The notes below the pieces were generated by a model that saw only the letters and a program-made list of their open reading frames with translations, was not told where the DNA came from and did not search any database. A DNA stretch of 31,828 nucleotides from Bacillota bacterium (lineage in GTDB: Bacteria > Bacillota > Dethiobacteria > DTU022): contig JAAZPS010000057.1 of NCBI GenBank assembly GCA_012797095.1, positions 1-31,828 of the forward strand, read 5' to 3'. Shown one piece after another: positions 24,407 through 31,828 of this stretch; within the stretch, counting starts at the first letter, position 1; each line of letters begins with the position of its first letter. A program made the position numbers and the translations under genes.

Positions 24407-25885
24407 ATGGATCGGAAATTTGCCATCGCCGAATATCATGACGCCGCTGCAGTGATCCGTCAGCTTGATCAGCTGATCAGAAAGCCGATCTACACGATCA
24501 GGCCCGACGCTTTGAAGAGGTACGAAGATGAATACTACGGGAAAAAATGTAGAAGATCGAGGGAGATCGTTGAGCGGGCTGTCGAGGTTATCCCCGGCGG
24601 GGTCCAGCATAATCTGGCCTTCAATCATCCTTTCCCGCTGGTCTTTACCGGGGCCGAGGGCCCCTATCTCCACGACATTGACGGCAACAGGTACTACGAT
24701 TTTCTGCAGGCCGGCGGGCCGACGGTGCTCGGTTCCAATCCCCCCGCTGTCAGGGAGAAAGTGTTCGATCTGCTCGATCAATGCGGCCCCTCAACGGGCC
24801 TTTTCCATGAGTTTGAATACAAACTGGCTCAAAAGATCAGCGAGCTGATCCCTTCGGTGGAGATGTTCCGGATGCTGAATTCGGGCACTGAAAGCTGTAT
24901 GGCCGCGCTTCGGGTTGCCCGTCTGGCTACCGGGAAGAAGCGGATCTTGAAGATGGGCGGCGCCTATCACGGCTGGAGCGATCAGCTGGCCTACGGGATC
25001 CGCGTTCCCGGTTCAAAATGGACCCAGGCACCCGGGATTCCCCTTCATATTTTCAGGTACACCCAGGAATTCTTCCCCAACGATCTCGCCGATCTGGAAA
25101 GAAAACTCTGGCTGAACCGACTGCGCGGCGGTACCGCGGCGGTCCTGATTGAACCGGTCGGCCCCGAAAGCGGTACCCGGCCGCTCGATCATGGATTTAA
25201 CCGGGAAGTGGAGCGGCTCTGCCGTAAATACGGGACCCTGCTGATCTTCGACGAGGTGGTCACCGCTTTCCGGATGGGCCTCTCCGGGGCTCAGGGTTAT
25301 TTCGGGGTCTCCCCGGATCTTACCATTTTCGGAAAGGTTGTCGCCGGCGGCTATCCCAGCGCCGGGGGACTCGGGGGTAAAAAAGAATATATGAAATATC
25401 TTGCCGCCGGGATCAAGGGCGGTGATAAACATAAAAAAGCCCTGGTCGGTGGAACCATGGCCGCCAATCCGTTGAGCTGCGTTGCCGGCTATTATACGAT
25501 CTGCGAGATAGAAAGAACCGGTGCAGCCCAGCATGCCGGTCGTATGGGTGATCGCCTGACCCGGGGACTGCAGAAGCTGATCCGGGAATACAGGCTGCCC
25601 TTTGTTGCTTTCAACCAGGGTTCCATTGTTCACCTGGAAACCGTGGGCACAATGCACTTTGCCATCGACTGGAGCAGGTTCTGGCGCATACCTGCGGTGA
25701 TCAGGGCTACCGCGGAACGGAAGGTAGAGATGGAGCATATGGGAGCCGCCTATATGGCTGAAGGGCTGGTTACACTGGCGGGCAGCCGCCTCTATGTCAG
25801 CGCGGCTTACGATGAAGAGATGATCGACGAGGCCCTGGATCGGTTCAAGCGGGTCTTTGCCAATGTGGGGCTGAAAGAGAATTGA
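24407..25885 (+). CDS. class III aminotransferase, glutamate-1-semialdehyde aminomutase-like
   Basis: PLP enzyme of 492 residues. NSGTES (158-163), YHGW (187-190), LIFDEVVTAFRMG with Asp282 and the PLP-lysine Lys310 in FGKVVAGGYPSAG. It resembles HemL (GSAM) but is about 60 residues longer, mainly through an N-terminal extension, and is not beside haem genes, so it is more likely a catabolic or secondary aminotransferase of the GSAM-like group than HemL. ATG at 24407 has a GGGGGGA ribosome binding site. The promoter is covered by a TetR operator, linking it with the FGGY kinase on the other side. Substrate unknown. Confidence 0.9.
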   Translation: MDRKFAIAEYHDAAAVIRQLDQLIRKPIYTIRPDALKRYEDEYYGKKCRRSREIVERAVEVIPGGVQHNLAFNHPFPLVFTGAEGPYLHDIDGNRYYDFLQAGGPTVLGSNPPAVREKVFDLLDQCGPSTGLFHEFEYKLAQKISELIPSVEMFRMLNSGTESCMAALRVARLATGKKRILKMGGAYHGWSDQLAYGIRVPGSKWTQAPGIPLHIFRYTQEFFPNDLADLERKLWLNRLRGGTAAVLIEPVGPESGTRPLDHGFNREVERLCRKYGTLLIFDEVVTAFRMGLSGAQGYFGVSPDLTIFGKVVAGGYPSAGGLGGKKEYMKYLAAGIKGGDKHKKALVGGTMAANPLSCVAGYYTICEIERTGAAQHAGRMGDRLTRGLQKLIREYRLPFVAFNQGSIVHLETVGTMHFAIDWSRFWRIPAVIRATAERKVEMEHMGAAYMAEGLVTLAGSRLYVSAAYDEEMIDEALDRFKRVFANVGLKEN

Positions 25886-25910
25886 CGGTAAAATCAATGG
25901 CTGTTATACT
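25882..25910 (+). promoter_or_regulatory. promoter of the tandem aldolase gene
   Basis: TTGACG (25882-25887), 17-nt spacer, TATACT (25905-25910). It starts at the stop codon of the aminotransferase gene and gives a ~65-nt leader. No TGAGTGA operator is visible near it, so the aldolase may be expressed independently of TetR as well as by read-through. Confidence 0.6.
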
Positions 25911-25981
25911 GGCAGGGCGCCGGTTGGGGTGAACTTTTTAGCCACATCCGGATCCCTATCCTGCCCGGAGGTGAAAAAGCG

Positions 25982-27235
25982 ATGGAACGGCAGCAGGCCA
26001 GTGAAGATCTGGTTCAAGCAGGGAAGCAGCTGGTCAAAGCCGGACTGATCGCTCGTACCTGGGGTAATCTGAGCGCCCGGATCGGCAGAACAGACTTTGT
26101 GATCACCCCCAGCGGCCGGGCTTACGATACTTTGACCCCATCCGAGATCGTTACCGCCAAGATTGCCGATGGCAGTTATCGGGGTGAGAACAAGCCCTCC
26201 TCCGAGAAGGGGATTCACGCAGCGGTATACCGGCATCGCCCGGAGATCGGCTTCATTGTCCATACACACCAGACCAATGCTTCCGTGCTCAGCACGCTGC
26301 GTCGGGATATAGCGGGGATCGATCCTGCTGCTGCTGCAGTGCTCGGCAGCAGCAGGATACCCTGCGCTTCCTACGGGCTGCCCGGCACAAAAAAGTTGCG
26401 GAGAGGGGTTGTTGAGGCGCTCTCCCGCTCGCAGGGAAAGGCTTTTTTGATCGCTTCACACGGTGCCCTCTGCCTTGGTGAGGATCGAAGCGAAGCTTTC
26501 AATGTTGCCACGGAGCTGGAGCGGCTGAGCGCCGCTCTGATCATGCACCGCTATCTTCGGGAAAGCGGGCATAAAAGGGCGGATTGGGACGGGCTGAGGG
26601 CTGCTTACCTGAGGGCGTTATCCTCGGCCGATCCTTCTTTTTTTGCAAGCGGGCCTGCAGTGCAGCCGCTTTACAGCAGCGAAAGGGCGGGCGGTCAGTT
26701 TAAACTGTACTTAAATGGCGCCCCTGGGGATCCTTTCCTGGAGGATGAGCAGAGCTGGCTTCGGGTCAGCCTTGAGCGGCCCCTCGAGGATAACGCGACG
26801 ATCCCACCGGAAGCCGAAATACACCGGAAGATATATCGTGGATTCAAGGGGATCCGGGCGATTATCCATGCCGCCTCACCGGATATTCTTGCCGTTTCGC
26901 GGACAGGGCGCACCGTCTACCCGCTCCTCGATGATTTTGCCCAGATTATCGGAGTCAATGCCAGGGTTGCTGCCGGCAGCCCCCCGCTGCAGGCGGCAAC
27001 CCTGATAGCCCGAAGATTGCGGGGCCGTTATGCGGTGATGATTGAAGGGAACGGCGCTCTCTGCTGCGGGCCCTCCAGGAGCGATGCCGCTGCGGCGGCG
27101 CAGGTTCTGGATAAGGGTTGCCGGGCCGTTATCGGCAGCCACTTTTTTGGCGGCGCCCGGCCGATTCATCCCGTTGAAGCCCTTTTGATGCGCCTTGTCT
27201 ATCTGATGGCGTACTCGCGGAAAGCTGTTGGATAG
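25982..27235 (+). CDS. tandem class II aldolase/adducin-domain protein, second domain lacking metal ligands
   Basis: Two class II aldolase (AraD/FucA-like) domains in one 417-residue chain. The first (1-205) has the full site: Glu75 in KPSSEKGIH, His94 and His96 in VHTHQTNAS, His160 in ASHGALCLG. The second (~225-417) keeps the glutamates in PPEAEIH and His296, but the second histidine is Ala298 and the HG motif reads GNG (Asn357), so it probably cannot hold the zinc. The family cleaves sugar phosphates such as fuculose-1-phosphate or epimerises ribulose-5-phosphate. ATG at 25982 has GGAGGTGA upstream. It lies 96 bp after the aminotransferase and may act on the product of the FGGY kinase, which is inference. 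Confidence 0.9.
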   Translation: MERQQASEDLVQAGKQLVKAGLIARTWGNLSARIGRTDFVITPSGRAYDTLTPSEIVTAKIADGSYRGENKPSSEKGIHAAVYRHRPEIGFIVHTHQTNASVLSTLRRDIAGIDPAAAAVLGSSRIPCASYGLPGTKKLRRGVVEALSRSQGKAFLIASHGALCLGEDRSEAFNVATELERLSAALIMHRYLRESGHKRADWDGLRAAYLRALSSADPSFFASGPAVQPLYSSERAGGQFKLYLNGAPGDPFLEDEQSWLRVSLERPLEDNATIPPEAEIHRKIYRGFKGIRAIIHAASPDILAVSRTGRTVYPLLDDFAQIIGVNARVAAGSPPLQAATLIARRLRGRYAVMIEGNGALCCGPSRSDAAAAAQVLDKGCRAVIGSHFFGGARPIHPVEALLMRLVYLMAYSRKAVG

Positions 27236-27271
27236 CACGACGCGCCGGCTCCGATCAGTCTCACTGTTTAT

Positions 27272-28162
27272 TCAAACCATCTTTCTGATGATTGCCTCGC
27301 GGCTTCCGGGCAGCAGGTCAATGGGGGGGATCTCTCCCAGCAGATAGCTTCCCGGTTGGAGCCGCATGGTGGCGCGAGCGGCCGAGATCATGATCTGAGC
27401 GGCGGCGGCGGGGTTGGTTATCCTCATCTTGAGCTCGAGCAGCTGGTTGTGAGCGCTGCCCGAGCTGCCGGTGCGGGTTATTCGCACAGCATGGCTTCTG
27501 TTTTTGCAGGGAGTGAGCTGATCAACCCTGATCACCTCTGTCCGGCTGGACTTGAAAAGCGGATCTGCTTTGATCTTGGCGGCGATCTCCGAAAAAATGG
27601 CCCCCTGTTCGAGCGTCACGTAGATATCCCGGCGGTGTTCGCCGCAGCCGAGGGGCAGGGTCACGGCAACAGCATCCCTGACCCCGGGGATCGCCCTGGC
27701 CATGGTGCTGTGTCCCATACTGATGCCCGGTCCGAAGTCGGTACAGGTGATCCCCACCGGGGCGATGGCGGAAAAGAGCATCCGGATGATCGAATCGGTG
27801 CCCGGATCCCATCCGGCACCGGTTACCGCGACCGCGCTGCCTTCCCGGGCCAGGCGGTCCAGGTTTTGACGCAGCTCGACCATCGCTTCACCCTGAAGGT
27901 CATACCCATCTATCGTGTTGATCCCTTTACGGAGATAAAGAGGCGCTGCTTCCGGCACGATCCGGGAAGGGATCGTCAAAAGCGCGGCATCTACGGGGCC
28001 GAAAGACTCCACCCCGGTAGCTACCGGGATACCCGTGGGGCCTTCCCCGGTAGCCCGCCTGATCACGCCGGCCAGCTCCATATCGGGGGTTTGCCCGAGC
28101 GCCTCGACCGCCTCCCGGCCAACATTGCCATAACCGACCACGCAGACCCTGATCTTTTTCAT
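27272..28162 (-). CDS. ddh: diaminopimelate dehydrogenase family protein
   Basis: NAD(P)-dependent amino acid dehydrogenase of about 296 residues. The Rossmann motif is VCVVGYGNVGREAVEAL; further matches to meso-diaminopimelate dehydrogenase are CTDFGPGISMGHS, a TLPLGCGEHRRDIYV segment and PGVRDAVAV. The family oxidatively deaminates meso-DAP, and in some Clostridia supplies lysine and peptidoglycan meso-DAP. The frame stays open to 28432, but ATG at 28162 begins the conserved fold and has GGAG about ten bases upstream. It is slightly shorter than the 320-330 residues of characterised enzymes, so a related amino acid dehydrogenase is possible. It is convergent with the aldolase gene and transcribed from 28397 with a long leader. 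Confidence 0.82.
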   Translation of the reverse strand: MKKIRVCVVGYGNVGREAVEALGQTPDMELAGVIRRATGEGPTGIPVATGVESFGPVDAALLTIPSRIVPEAAPLYLRKGINTIDGYDLQGEAMVELRQNLDRLAREGSAVAVTGAGWDPGTDSIIRMLFSAIAPVGITCTDFGPGISMGHSTMARAIPGVRDAVAVTLPLGCGEHRRDIYVTLEQGAIFSEIAAKIKADPLFKSSRTEVIRVDQLTPCKNRSHAVRITRTGSSGSAHNQLLELKMRITNPAAAAQIMISAARATMRLQPGSYLLGEIPPIDLLPGSREAIIRKMV

Positions 28163-28397
28163 CTTTGAACAACTCCGGTATGAAATTAGTATTACCCGCT
28201 GTACCCTACGAATTCGATCCTGAAAAGTAATTTCAATTAAATTTTCGGTTGGGTGCTTTCTCCACCGTTCAGCGCCTGTCGGGGACGGCTGCCGCGTTTT
28301 CAGCCATCCCGGTGCTGCTCCGAACAGCTCCTCTCCTTTTAGAATCTCCTTTCGGGGGATTGCTTCTGGCTGCGGCATTGATCCGGTTAACTGCTCT
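28163..28397 (-). ncRNA. long structured 5' leader of the diaminopimelate dehydrogenase gene
   Basis: The predicted transcript has a ~235-nt untranslated leader. Two hairpins are visible on the minus strand: GCTG-ttcggag-CAGC (28314-28328), and a 10-bp stem with a 9-nt loop (28282-28310) that pairs fully only if one G-U wobble is allowed. On the plus strand the same position is an A-C mismatch, so the structure favours a minus-strand RNA. I do not recognise a lysine, T-box or glycine riboswitch core and see no terminator T-run. An in-frame ORF also crosses the leader but has no good ribosome binding site. Confidence 0.4.
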
Positions 28398-28402
28398 AGT
28401 CT

Positions 28403-28432
28403 ATTATATTTCAAAGATCGTGAAGGTTGCAA
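28403..28432 (-). promoter_or_regulatory. promoter for the diaminopimelate dehydrogenase transcript
   Basis: The minus strand has TTGCAA (28427-28432), an 18-nt spacer and a perfect TATAAT (28403-28408), giving a start near 28397. The remainder of the 28433-28717 gap shows no further gene that I can support. Confidence 0.55.
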
Positions 28433-28717
28433 AAACAGCCCATTATTTTACCCCGTTCACCATCAAGCGTAGACCCGTTTCACCCCCGGTTGCTTGACCC
28501 TGTTTTTCTGCGGTGCGTACCGGAATTGTGGTCAAAGATCCGCTTGAATGATCCTTCAGTCCGGAAACCTGTAACGGGACAGCAGATCGATCCGGGCTGC
28601 TCAAAGCAGGAAAACAGGTACAGCAGTTGAATAAAAACAGGAAGATCGGTGGCCGGATGCTTCTTTCTGCCCGGCAAGATCCTTGGGAAACATTTCAGAG
28701 TTTTCAAGGAGGCAGGT

Positions 28718-29422
28718 ATGGTCAAATTAAGCAGGCGGTTAACCCGGACCGGGTGGAGCGCGTTCTTCTCTCCTCTGCGGATGATAGCAATCTCCGGTTG
28801 CTGTTTTTTCATCTCGGCCGGGCGGCTCGGGATGCTGCGGGGATGGCTCTACTACCTGCTGGTGGCAGCGCTCTCCCTCGGCGGCAGCCTGCTCTTTTTT
28901 TTCCGGTCGCCGGAGCTGCTCAATGAAAGGGGGCGCCTGGGTGATGAGACTGCAAGGAGCGACAAAGTTCTGCTGCTGCTCCTCTTTGCCGCCAACCTGA
29001 TCCTGCTGCCGGCGGTTGCCGGTCTTGAAACCGGCCGCTGCGGCCAGGCCCAGCTGCCCGATTACTGGATTTTGATCGGAATAGCTCTCCAGCTGATCGG
29101 TTCAGCGGTGGTTCTCCGGGCGATGCTGGCGAATCCATTTTTCGAAGGGACCGCACGCTGGCAAAGGGAGCGTGGGCAGCACGTGGTCAGCAGGGGTCCG
29201 TACAGCTGTATCCGCCATCCCGGCTATCTGGGGATGGTTGTGAATACATTACCGCTTCCCTTGATTGCCGGTTCAAGGGCGGCGCTGTATCCGGCCTTGC
29301 TGGCAATAGTGATCCTGGTGATCCGCACTTCTCTGGAGGACAGGATGCTGCTCGAGCATCTACCGGGATATCGCGAATATGCCCGGAGGGTCAGATACAG
29401 GCTGCTGCCTCCGCTCTGGTGA
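28718..29422 (+). CDS. isoprenylcysteine carboxyl methyltransferase (ICMT/PEMT)-like membrane protein
   Basis: Membrane protein of 234 residues with about five hydrophobic segments (residues ~17-35, 41-62, 85-105, 116-136 and near 180-205). The C-terminal SAM-binding signature is present: SRGPYSCIRHPGYLGM, followed by ED-RMLLEHLPGYREYARRVRYRLLP. Bacterial homologues are membrane methyltransferases of unknown substrate. An ATG at 28718 preceded by AAGGAGG at five bases decides the start; the frame is open to 28649. It is convergent with the UROD/MetE-like gene, with 33 bp between. Confidence 0.88.
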   Translation: MVKLSRRLTRTGWSAFFSPLRMIAISGCCFFISAGRLGMLRGWLYYLLVAALSLGGSLLFFFRSPELLNERGRLGDETARSDKVLLLLLFAANLILLPAVAGLETGRCGQAQLPDYWILIGIALQLIGSAVVLRAMLANPFFEGTARWQRERGQHVVSRGPYSCIRHPGYLGMVVNTLPLPLIAGSRAALYPALLAIVILVIRTSLEDRMLLEHLPGYREYARRVRYRLLPPLW

Positions 29423-29455
29423 CGGTGAAAACGCTTTCGGCTTCTGCTGCTGCAA

Positions 29456-30514
29456 TCAAAGCTCCTTCTTGAAGTGCGCCGCCACCTTCTTCAACAGCCC
29501 GAATGAGCGCTCCACGGTGACCTCCCTGTCAGGATTGATCAGGCAGCAGCGGGCCGGGGCGAACCAGGCCTGCCGGAGGATCTGCTTCCTCGATATGCCG
29601 CCCTGCTCGAGGTAACCCCAGAACTCCTCGATCCGCCCGATCATCGACTGAAGATCCTCCTGCTGATACTCTTCGGTCAGGGTGGGAGTAATTCCCCAGG
29701 AAATAATGGCGCCCCGATCTAGAAAAGAACGGATCTCTTCCCGGTAGCGCGAAAAGATATAACCGCGGGCCAGCACATCGAGGGAAAGGATATCCAGATC
29801 CAGATTGAGCAAAAAGGACCAGTCGGGATTGCCGCAGAGGTGAACCCCCCTCGGTCCGGGGAAATTCTCCAGAAAGATCCGGTAATCGGCGGCGGCCCGC
29901 TCGCTGGTGTAGCCCGTAAAGGACATGAACAGCATCTCCAGCCCGGGTTCGTCGACCCAGACAAAGGGGCGGGGGTGGATCTCGCCCAGCTCGCTGTACT
30001 GGGCCTGCAGTTTCCGGGCAAAGAAGTCGAAGATGATCTCGCGGACCTCGTCAAAATAGATCATCGGACGCCTGTCGCGATCCTGGATCTTCATGCCGAA
30101 GCTGACGGGTCCGATATTCTGGCCGCGGATATAGGGAAAGCCGCCCAGCTCCTTCTTCAGAAACTGGTGATAGACAGCGCTGTACCGGGGTGACAGGCGA
30201 AAATACGATTCGTCTTCCCAGTGGGCCAGATACTGCTCCAGCTCCCGGTGAAATTGCTCCAGTGAAAAATGGATCTCCCGCCGCTCCAGATCCAGCGTTA
30301 TCCCCGGGAAATTTTCCGAAGCCTGGGCATACATATCCTCGTAGAAGCTGACCCCGGGAAGCTGCGGCCAGAAAGGGATATCAAGCGAAAGCGAGAGCTG
30401 CAGCGCTTTATCCACATCATGATGCGGCAAGATCCCCATGGCGGTGGTCAAACAGTTCCCCTCCAGTTGCCACGGGCGCTGCCACGAGGATGGAGTCGTC
30501 GGCTGGTCAAACAA
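29456..30514 (-). CDS. UROD/MetE-like (methionine synthase fold) protein
   Basis: About 352 residues with the (beta/alpha)8 fold of uroporphyrinogen decarboxylase/cobalamin-independent methionine synthase relatives. Likely zinc-site features are HLC in GVHLCGNPDW (mid-C-terminal) and a CC pair in PARCCLINPDREVT near the end; EPGLEM and SWGIT match the family. Such proteins in anaerobes are often methyltransferases of corrinoid or thiol systems, but no corrinoid protein is next to it and the substrate is unknown. Two TTG codons are possible starts: 30514 is preferred because GGAAGGTG lies about seven bases upstream, against immediate contact for 30520. Confidence 0.8.
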   Translation of the reverse strand: MFDQPTTPSSWQRPWQLEGNCLTTAMGILPHHDVDKALQLSLSLDIPFWPQLPGVSFYEDMYAQASENFPGITLDLERREIHFSLEQFHRELEQYLAHWEDESYFRLSPRYSAVYHQFLKKELGGFPYIRGQNIGPVSFGMKIQDRDRRPMIYFDEVREIIFDFFARKLQAQYSELGEIHPRPFVWVDEPGLEMLFMSFTGYTSERAAADYRIFLENFPGPRGVHLCGNPDWSFLLNLDLDILSLDVLARGYIFSRYREEIRSFLDRGAIISWGITPTLTEEYQQEDLQSMIGRIEEFWGYLEQGGISRKQILRQAWFAPARCCLINPDREVTVERSFGLLKKVAAHFKKEL

Positions 30515-30520
30515 GGGCAA

Positions 30521-30746
30521 TCACCTTCCCAGCCCGGTCAAGCGGGCTTCTGTTGTGGGATCCCTATCAGATATCTCAATTGATGCCGCTCCCGGAAAAG
30601 AATAATTACACCGGGATCTCCTGAACATTATTTCCCTGCCAGGGCGCAATTCCCTTCCAGCGAACGCGCAATAATAATAATTGTCAGACAAGCTCCGATC
30701 CTGTTGTCAGGTTGGGGAAATAGCTGCCTCCGCGGTTGGCGGCCGG
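30521..30746. other. intergenic gap with two weak hairpins
   Basis: No gene is visible. On the minus strand, 30531-30548 forms AGCCCG-gtcaag-CGGGCT just upstream of the UROD/MetE-like start. GACAA (about 30698-30702) can pair with TTGTC (30681-30685) ahead of an ATTATTATT run, a possible weak terminator for the phosphoesterase gene. Neither is strong. Confidence 0.3.
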
Positions 30747-31631
30747 TTACGGTTCCAGGATAATCAAGGAGAGATCGGGTCGATTGAAGATGCGAAAGGG
30801 GATGACCGAATTGCCCAGGCCGCGGCTCACGTGCATGGTGCTCTTACCGGAGCGGTAGAGGCCGGCGGAGTAGGATGGGAAAAAGGTTCTATCAGGTGAG
30901 AGGATGCCGCCCCGGAAGGGCAGCCGGATGATCCCGCCGTGAATATGGCCGGCACAGATCAGGTCCGGGCCCCAGGCAGCATATTCCTGAAAATATTTGG
31001 GGTTATGGGCCAGCAGGATGGAGATCTCGCCGGCCCGCGGCCGGCCGATTCTCTCTTCAATAAATGGCAGTTTCAGCTCTGCATCTTCCCATATTTCGGC
31101 CGTGCTCTGGCTGGAGTAGTGGTAAAGCGCTGCCGTGAACCCGTAGAGGCCGAAGGTGATTCCGTCTTTGATCAGCCCGGCCCGCTCATTGTCAAGCAAG
31201 ATCGCACCGGCTTCGGCAATTCTCTCGACGAAACGGGGATACCGGTCTGTTCCGATCATCCCCCTGACGATCTGCTCGTGATTGCCCAGCGAGCAGTAGA
31301 CCGGATAACGTCCTGCCAGCTCATCGAGAAGGGCAACGAAGGGGCTGCCGTCGTCATGATGCGAGTCGATCATATCGCCGGAAACAAGAATCAGATCCGG
31401 CTCCAGCCGGGTGATCGCCCGGGCCAGCCGTCTGTTTTGCCGCCCGAACTTTTTCCCGTGCAGGTCGCTGAGGTGGACGATCCGCAGCCCGGCATGATCC
31501 GGGGGCAGTTTATCCATGGTCAGGTGAAAGCAGGAGCGCTGGAGCGAATTGTTGCCGTAATACAGGAAACAGAGCCCCGCCAGCGCTGCCAGGGCCAGAA
31601 TGGTGAATCCTCTGGTGATCTTTTTGCCCAT
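30747..31631 (-). CDS. membrane-anchored metallophosphoesterase (YkuE-like)
   Basis: Calcineurin-like phosphoesterase of 294 residues. A hydrophobic N-terminal segment (residues ~8-26) is a signal anchor, placing the domain probably outside the membrane. The metal motifs are all present: DLH (56-58), GDMID (85-89), GNHE (116-119), AHN (208-210) and GHIHGG (228-233). The start ATG at 31631 follows AAGGGG; the open frame extends to 31727 without a better start. YkuE-type enzymes have been linked with lipid or UDP-sugar phosphoesters, but the substrate here is unknown. Confidence 0.92.
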   Translation of the reverse strand: MGKKITRGFTILALAALAGLCFLYYGNNSLQRSCFHLTMDKLPPDHAGLRIVHLSDLHGKKFGRQNRRLARAITRLEPDLILVSGDMIDSHHDDGSPFVALLDELAGRYPVYCSLGNHEQIVRGMIGTDRYPRFVERIAEAGAILLDNERAGLIKDGITFGLYGFTAALYHYSSQSTAEIWEDAELKLPFIEERIGRPRAGEISILLAHNPKYFQEYAAWGPDLICAGHIHGGIIRLPFRGGILSPDRTFFPSYSAGLYRSGKSTMHVSRGLGNSVIPFRIFNRPDLSLIILEP

Positions 31632-31787
31632 ATCACTCACCCCTTGATCTGAACTGCATTTCAATTCTACCGGTTTGCTTTGAATAAATCTACCGGCCGC
31701 CCGCCCGGCTGCCGGAGACGGCCCCATCTTTTGACGAAGTTAGTGTAAAATTACTGTAGGTTTTCCTGGAGAAAATTACTTCCTTTG

Positions 31788-31815
31788 TGTATACGGAAAT
31801 TCAAAAGTTAGACAA
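31788..31815 (-). promoter_or_regulatory. candidate promoter of the metallophosphoesterase gene
   Basis: The minus strand has TTGTCT (31810-31815), a 16-nt spacer and TATACA (31788-31793). It implies a leader of about 150 nt that includes a GC-rich inverted repeat around 31693-31725 (GGCCG/CGGCC). Confidence 0.4.
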
Positions 31816-31828
31816 GCAGGCTGTGTTA

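Noticed and set aside
28163..28432. N-terminal extension of the diaminopimelate dehydrogenase
   Set aside because: The extra residues precede the Rossmann fold start, include the leader hairpins and have no good start site.
28249..28497. 82-residue plus-strand ORF in the gap before the ICMT-like gene
   Set aside because: No ribosome binding site, no recognisable domain, and it lies over the minus-strand leader and promoter.

Overview
The window looks like a chromosomal segment of an anaerobic, GC-rich member of the Bacillota (Clostridia). The taxonomic evidence is gene content: cdaA-cdaR-glmM in the order usual for Bacillota, a MoeA fused to a PBP-like domain, a NuoE/NuoF/HoxU-type iron-sulfur diaphorase, a meso-diaminopimelate dehydrogenase family enzyme, AmmeMemoRadiSam genes, and frequent TTG/GTG starts with purine-rich ribosome binding sites. 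There is no rRNA, tRNA, CRISPR array or recognisable transposase, so a genus cannot be named.

Layout. Positions 1-700 hold the 5' end of an unidentified minus-strand ORF and a degenerate intergenic repeat of about 240 bp. Positions 708-6875 (minus strand) are a compact molybdenum-cofactor operon read in the order moeA, moeA-PBP, moaA, mobB-moaC, MOSC-mogA. It has a structured leader and an extended -10 promoter at 6876-7045. Positions 7144-8248 are a pair of single-domain CHR (chromate transporter family) genes with their own promoter. Positions 8368-8838 carry a REP-like hairpin and about ten copies of a 40-bp palindrome-containing tandem repeat. Positions 8927-11350 are two AmmeMemoRadiSam genes, followed by a sodium:amino acid symporter, then cdaA-cdaR-glmM (c-di-AMP synthesis and cell-wall precursor), then a three-gene diaphorase operon (16002-19095) with its own promoter.

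From 19141 on the genes are more accessory: an SfsA-DUF123 fusion (minus), a HAD phosphatase-macrodomain fusion (plus), and a divergent cluster around two copies of a TetR-type operator. In that cluster tetR and an FGGY sugar kinase run leftward, while a class III aminotransferase and, from its own promoter, a tandem class II aldolase run rightward. A DapDH-family dehydrogenase with a long structured leader, an ICMT-like membrane methyltransferase, a UROD/MetE-like protein and a membrane-anchored metallophosphoesterase complete the window.

How the parts may work together. The Moco operon supplies cofactor for molybdo- or tungsto-enzymes. The orphan diaphorase lacks a hydrogenase beside it and could serve a Mo/W formate dehydrogenase encoded elsewhere (inference). 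The kinase, aldolase and aminotransferase around the TetR operators look like an inducible catabolic route for an amino-sugar or polyol-like substrate; the substrate cannot be read from the sequence, and this is the best candidate here for an undescribed system.
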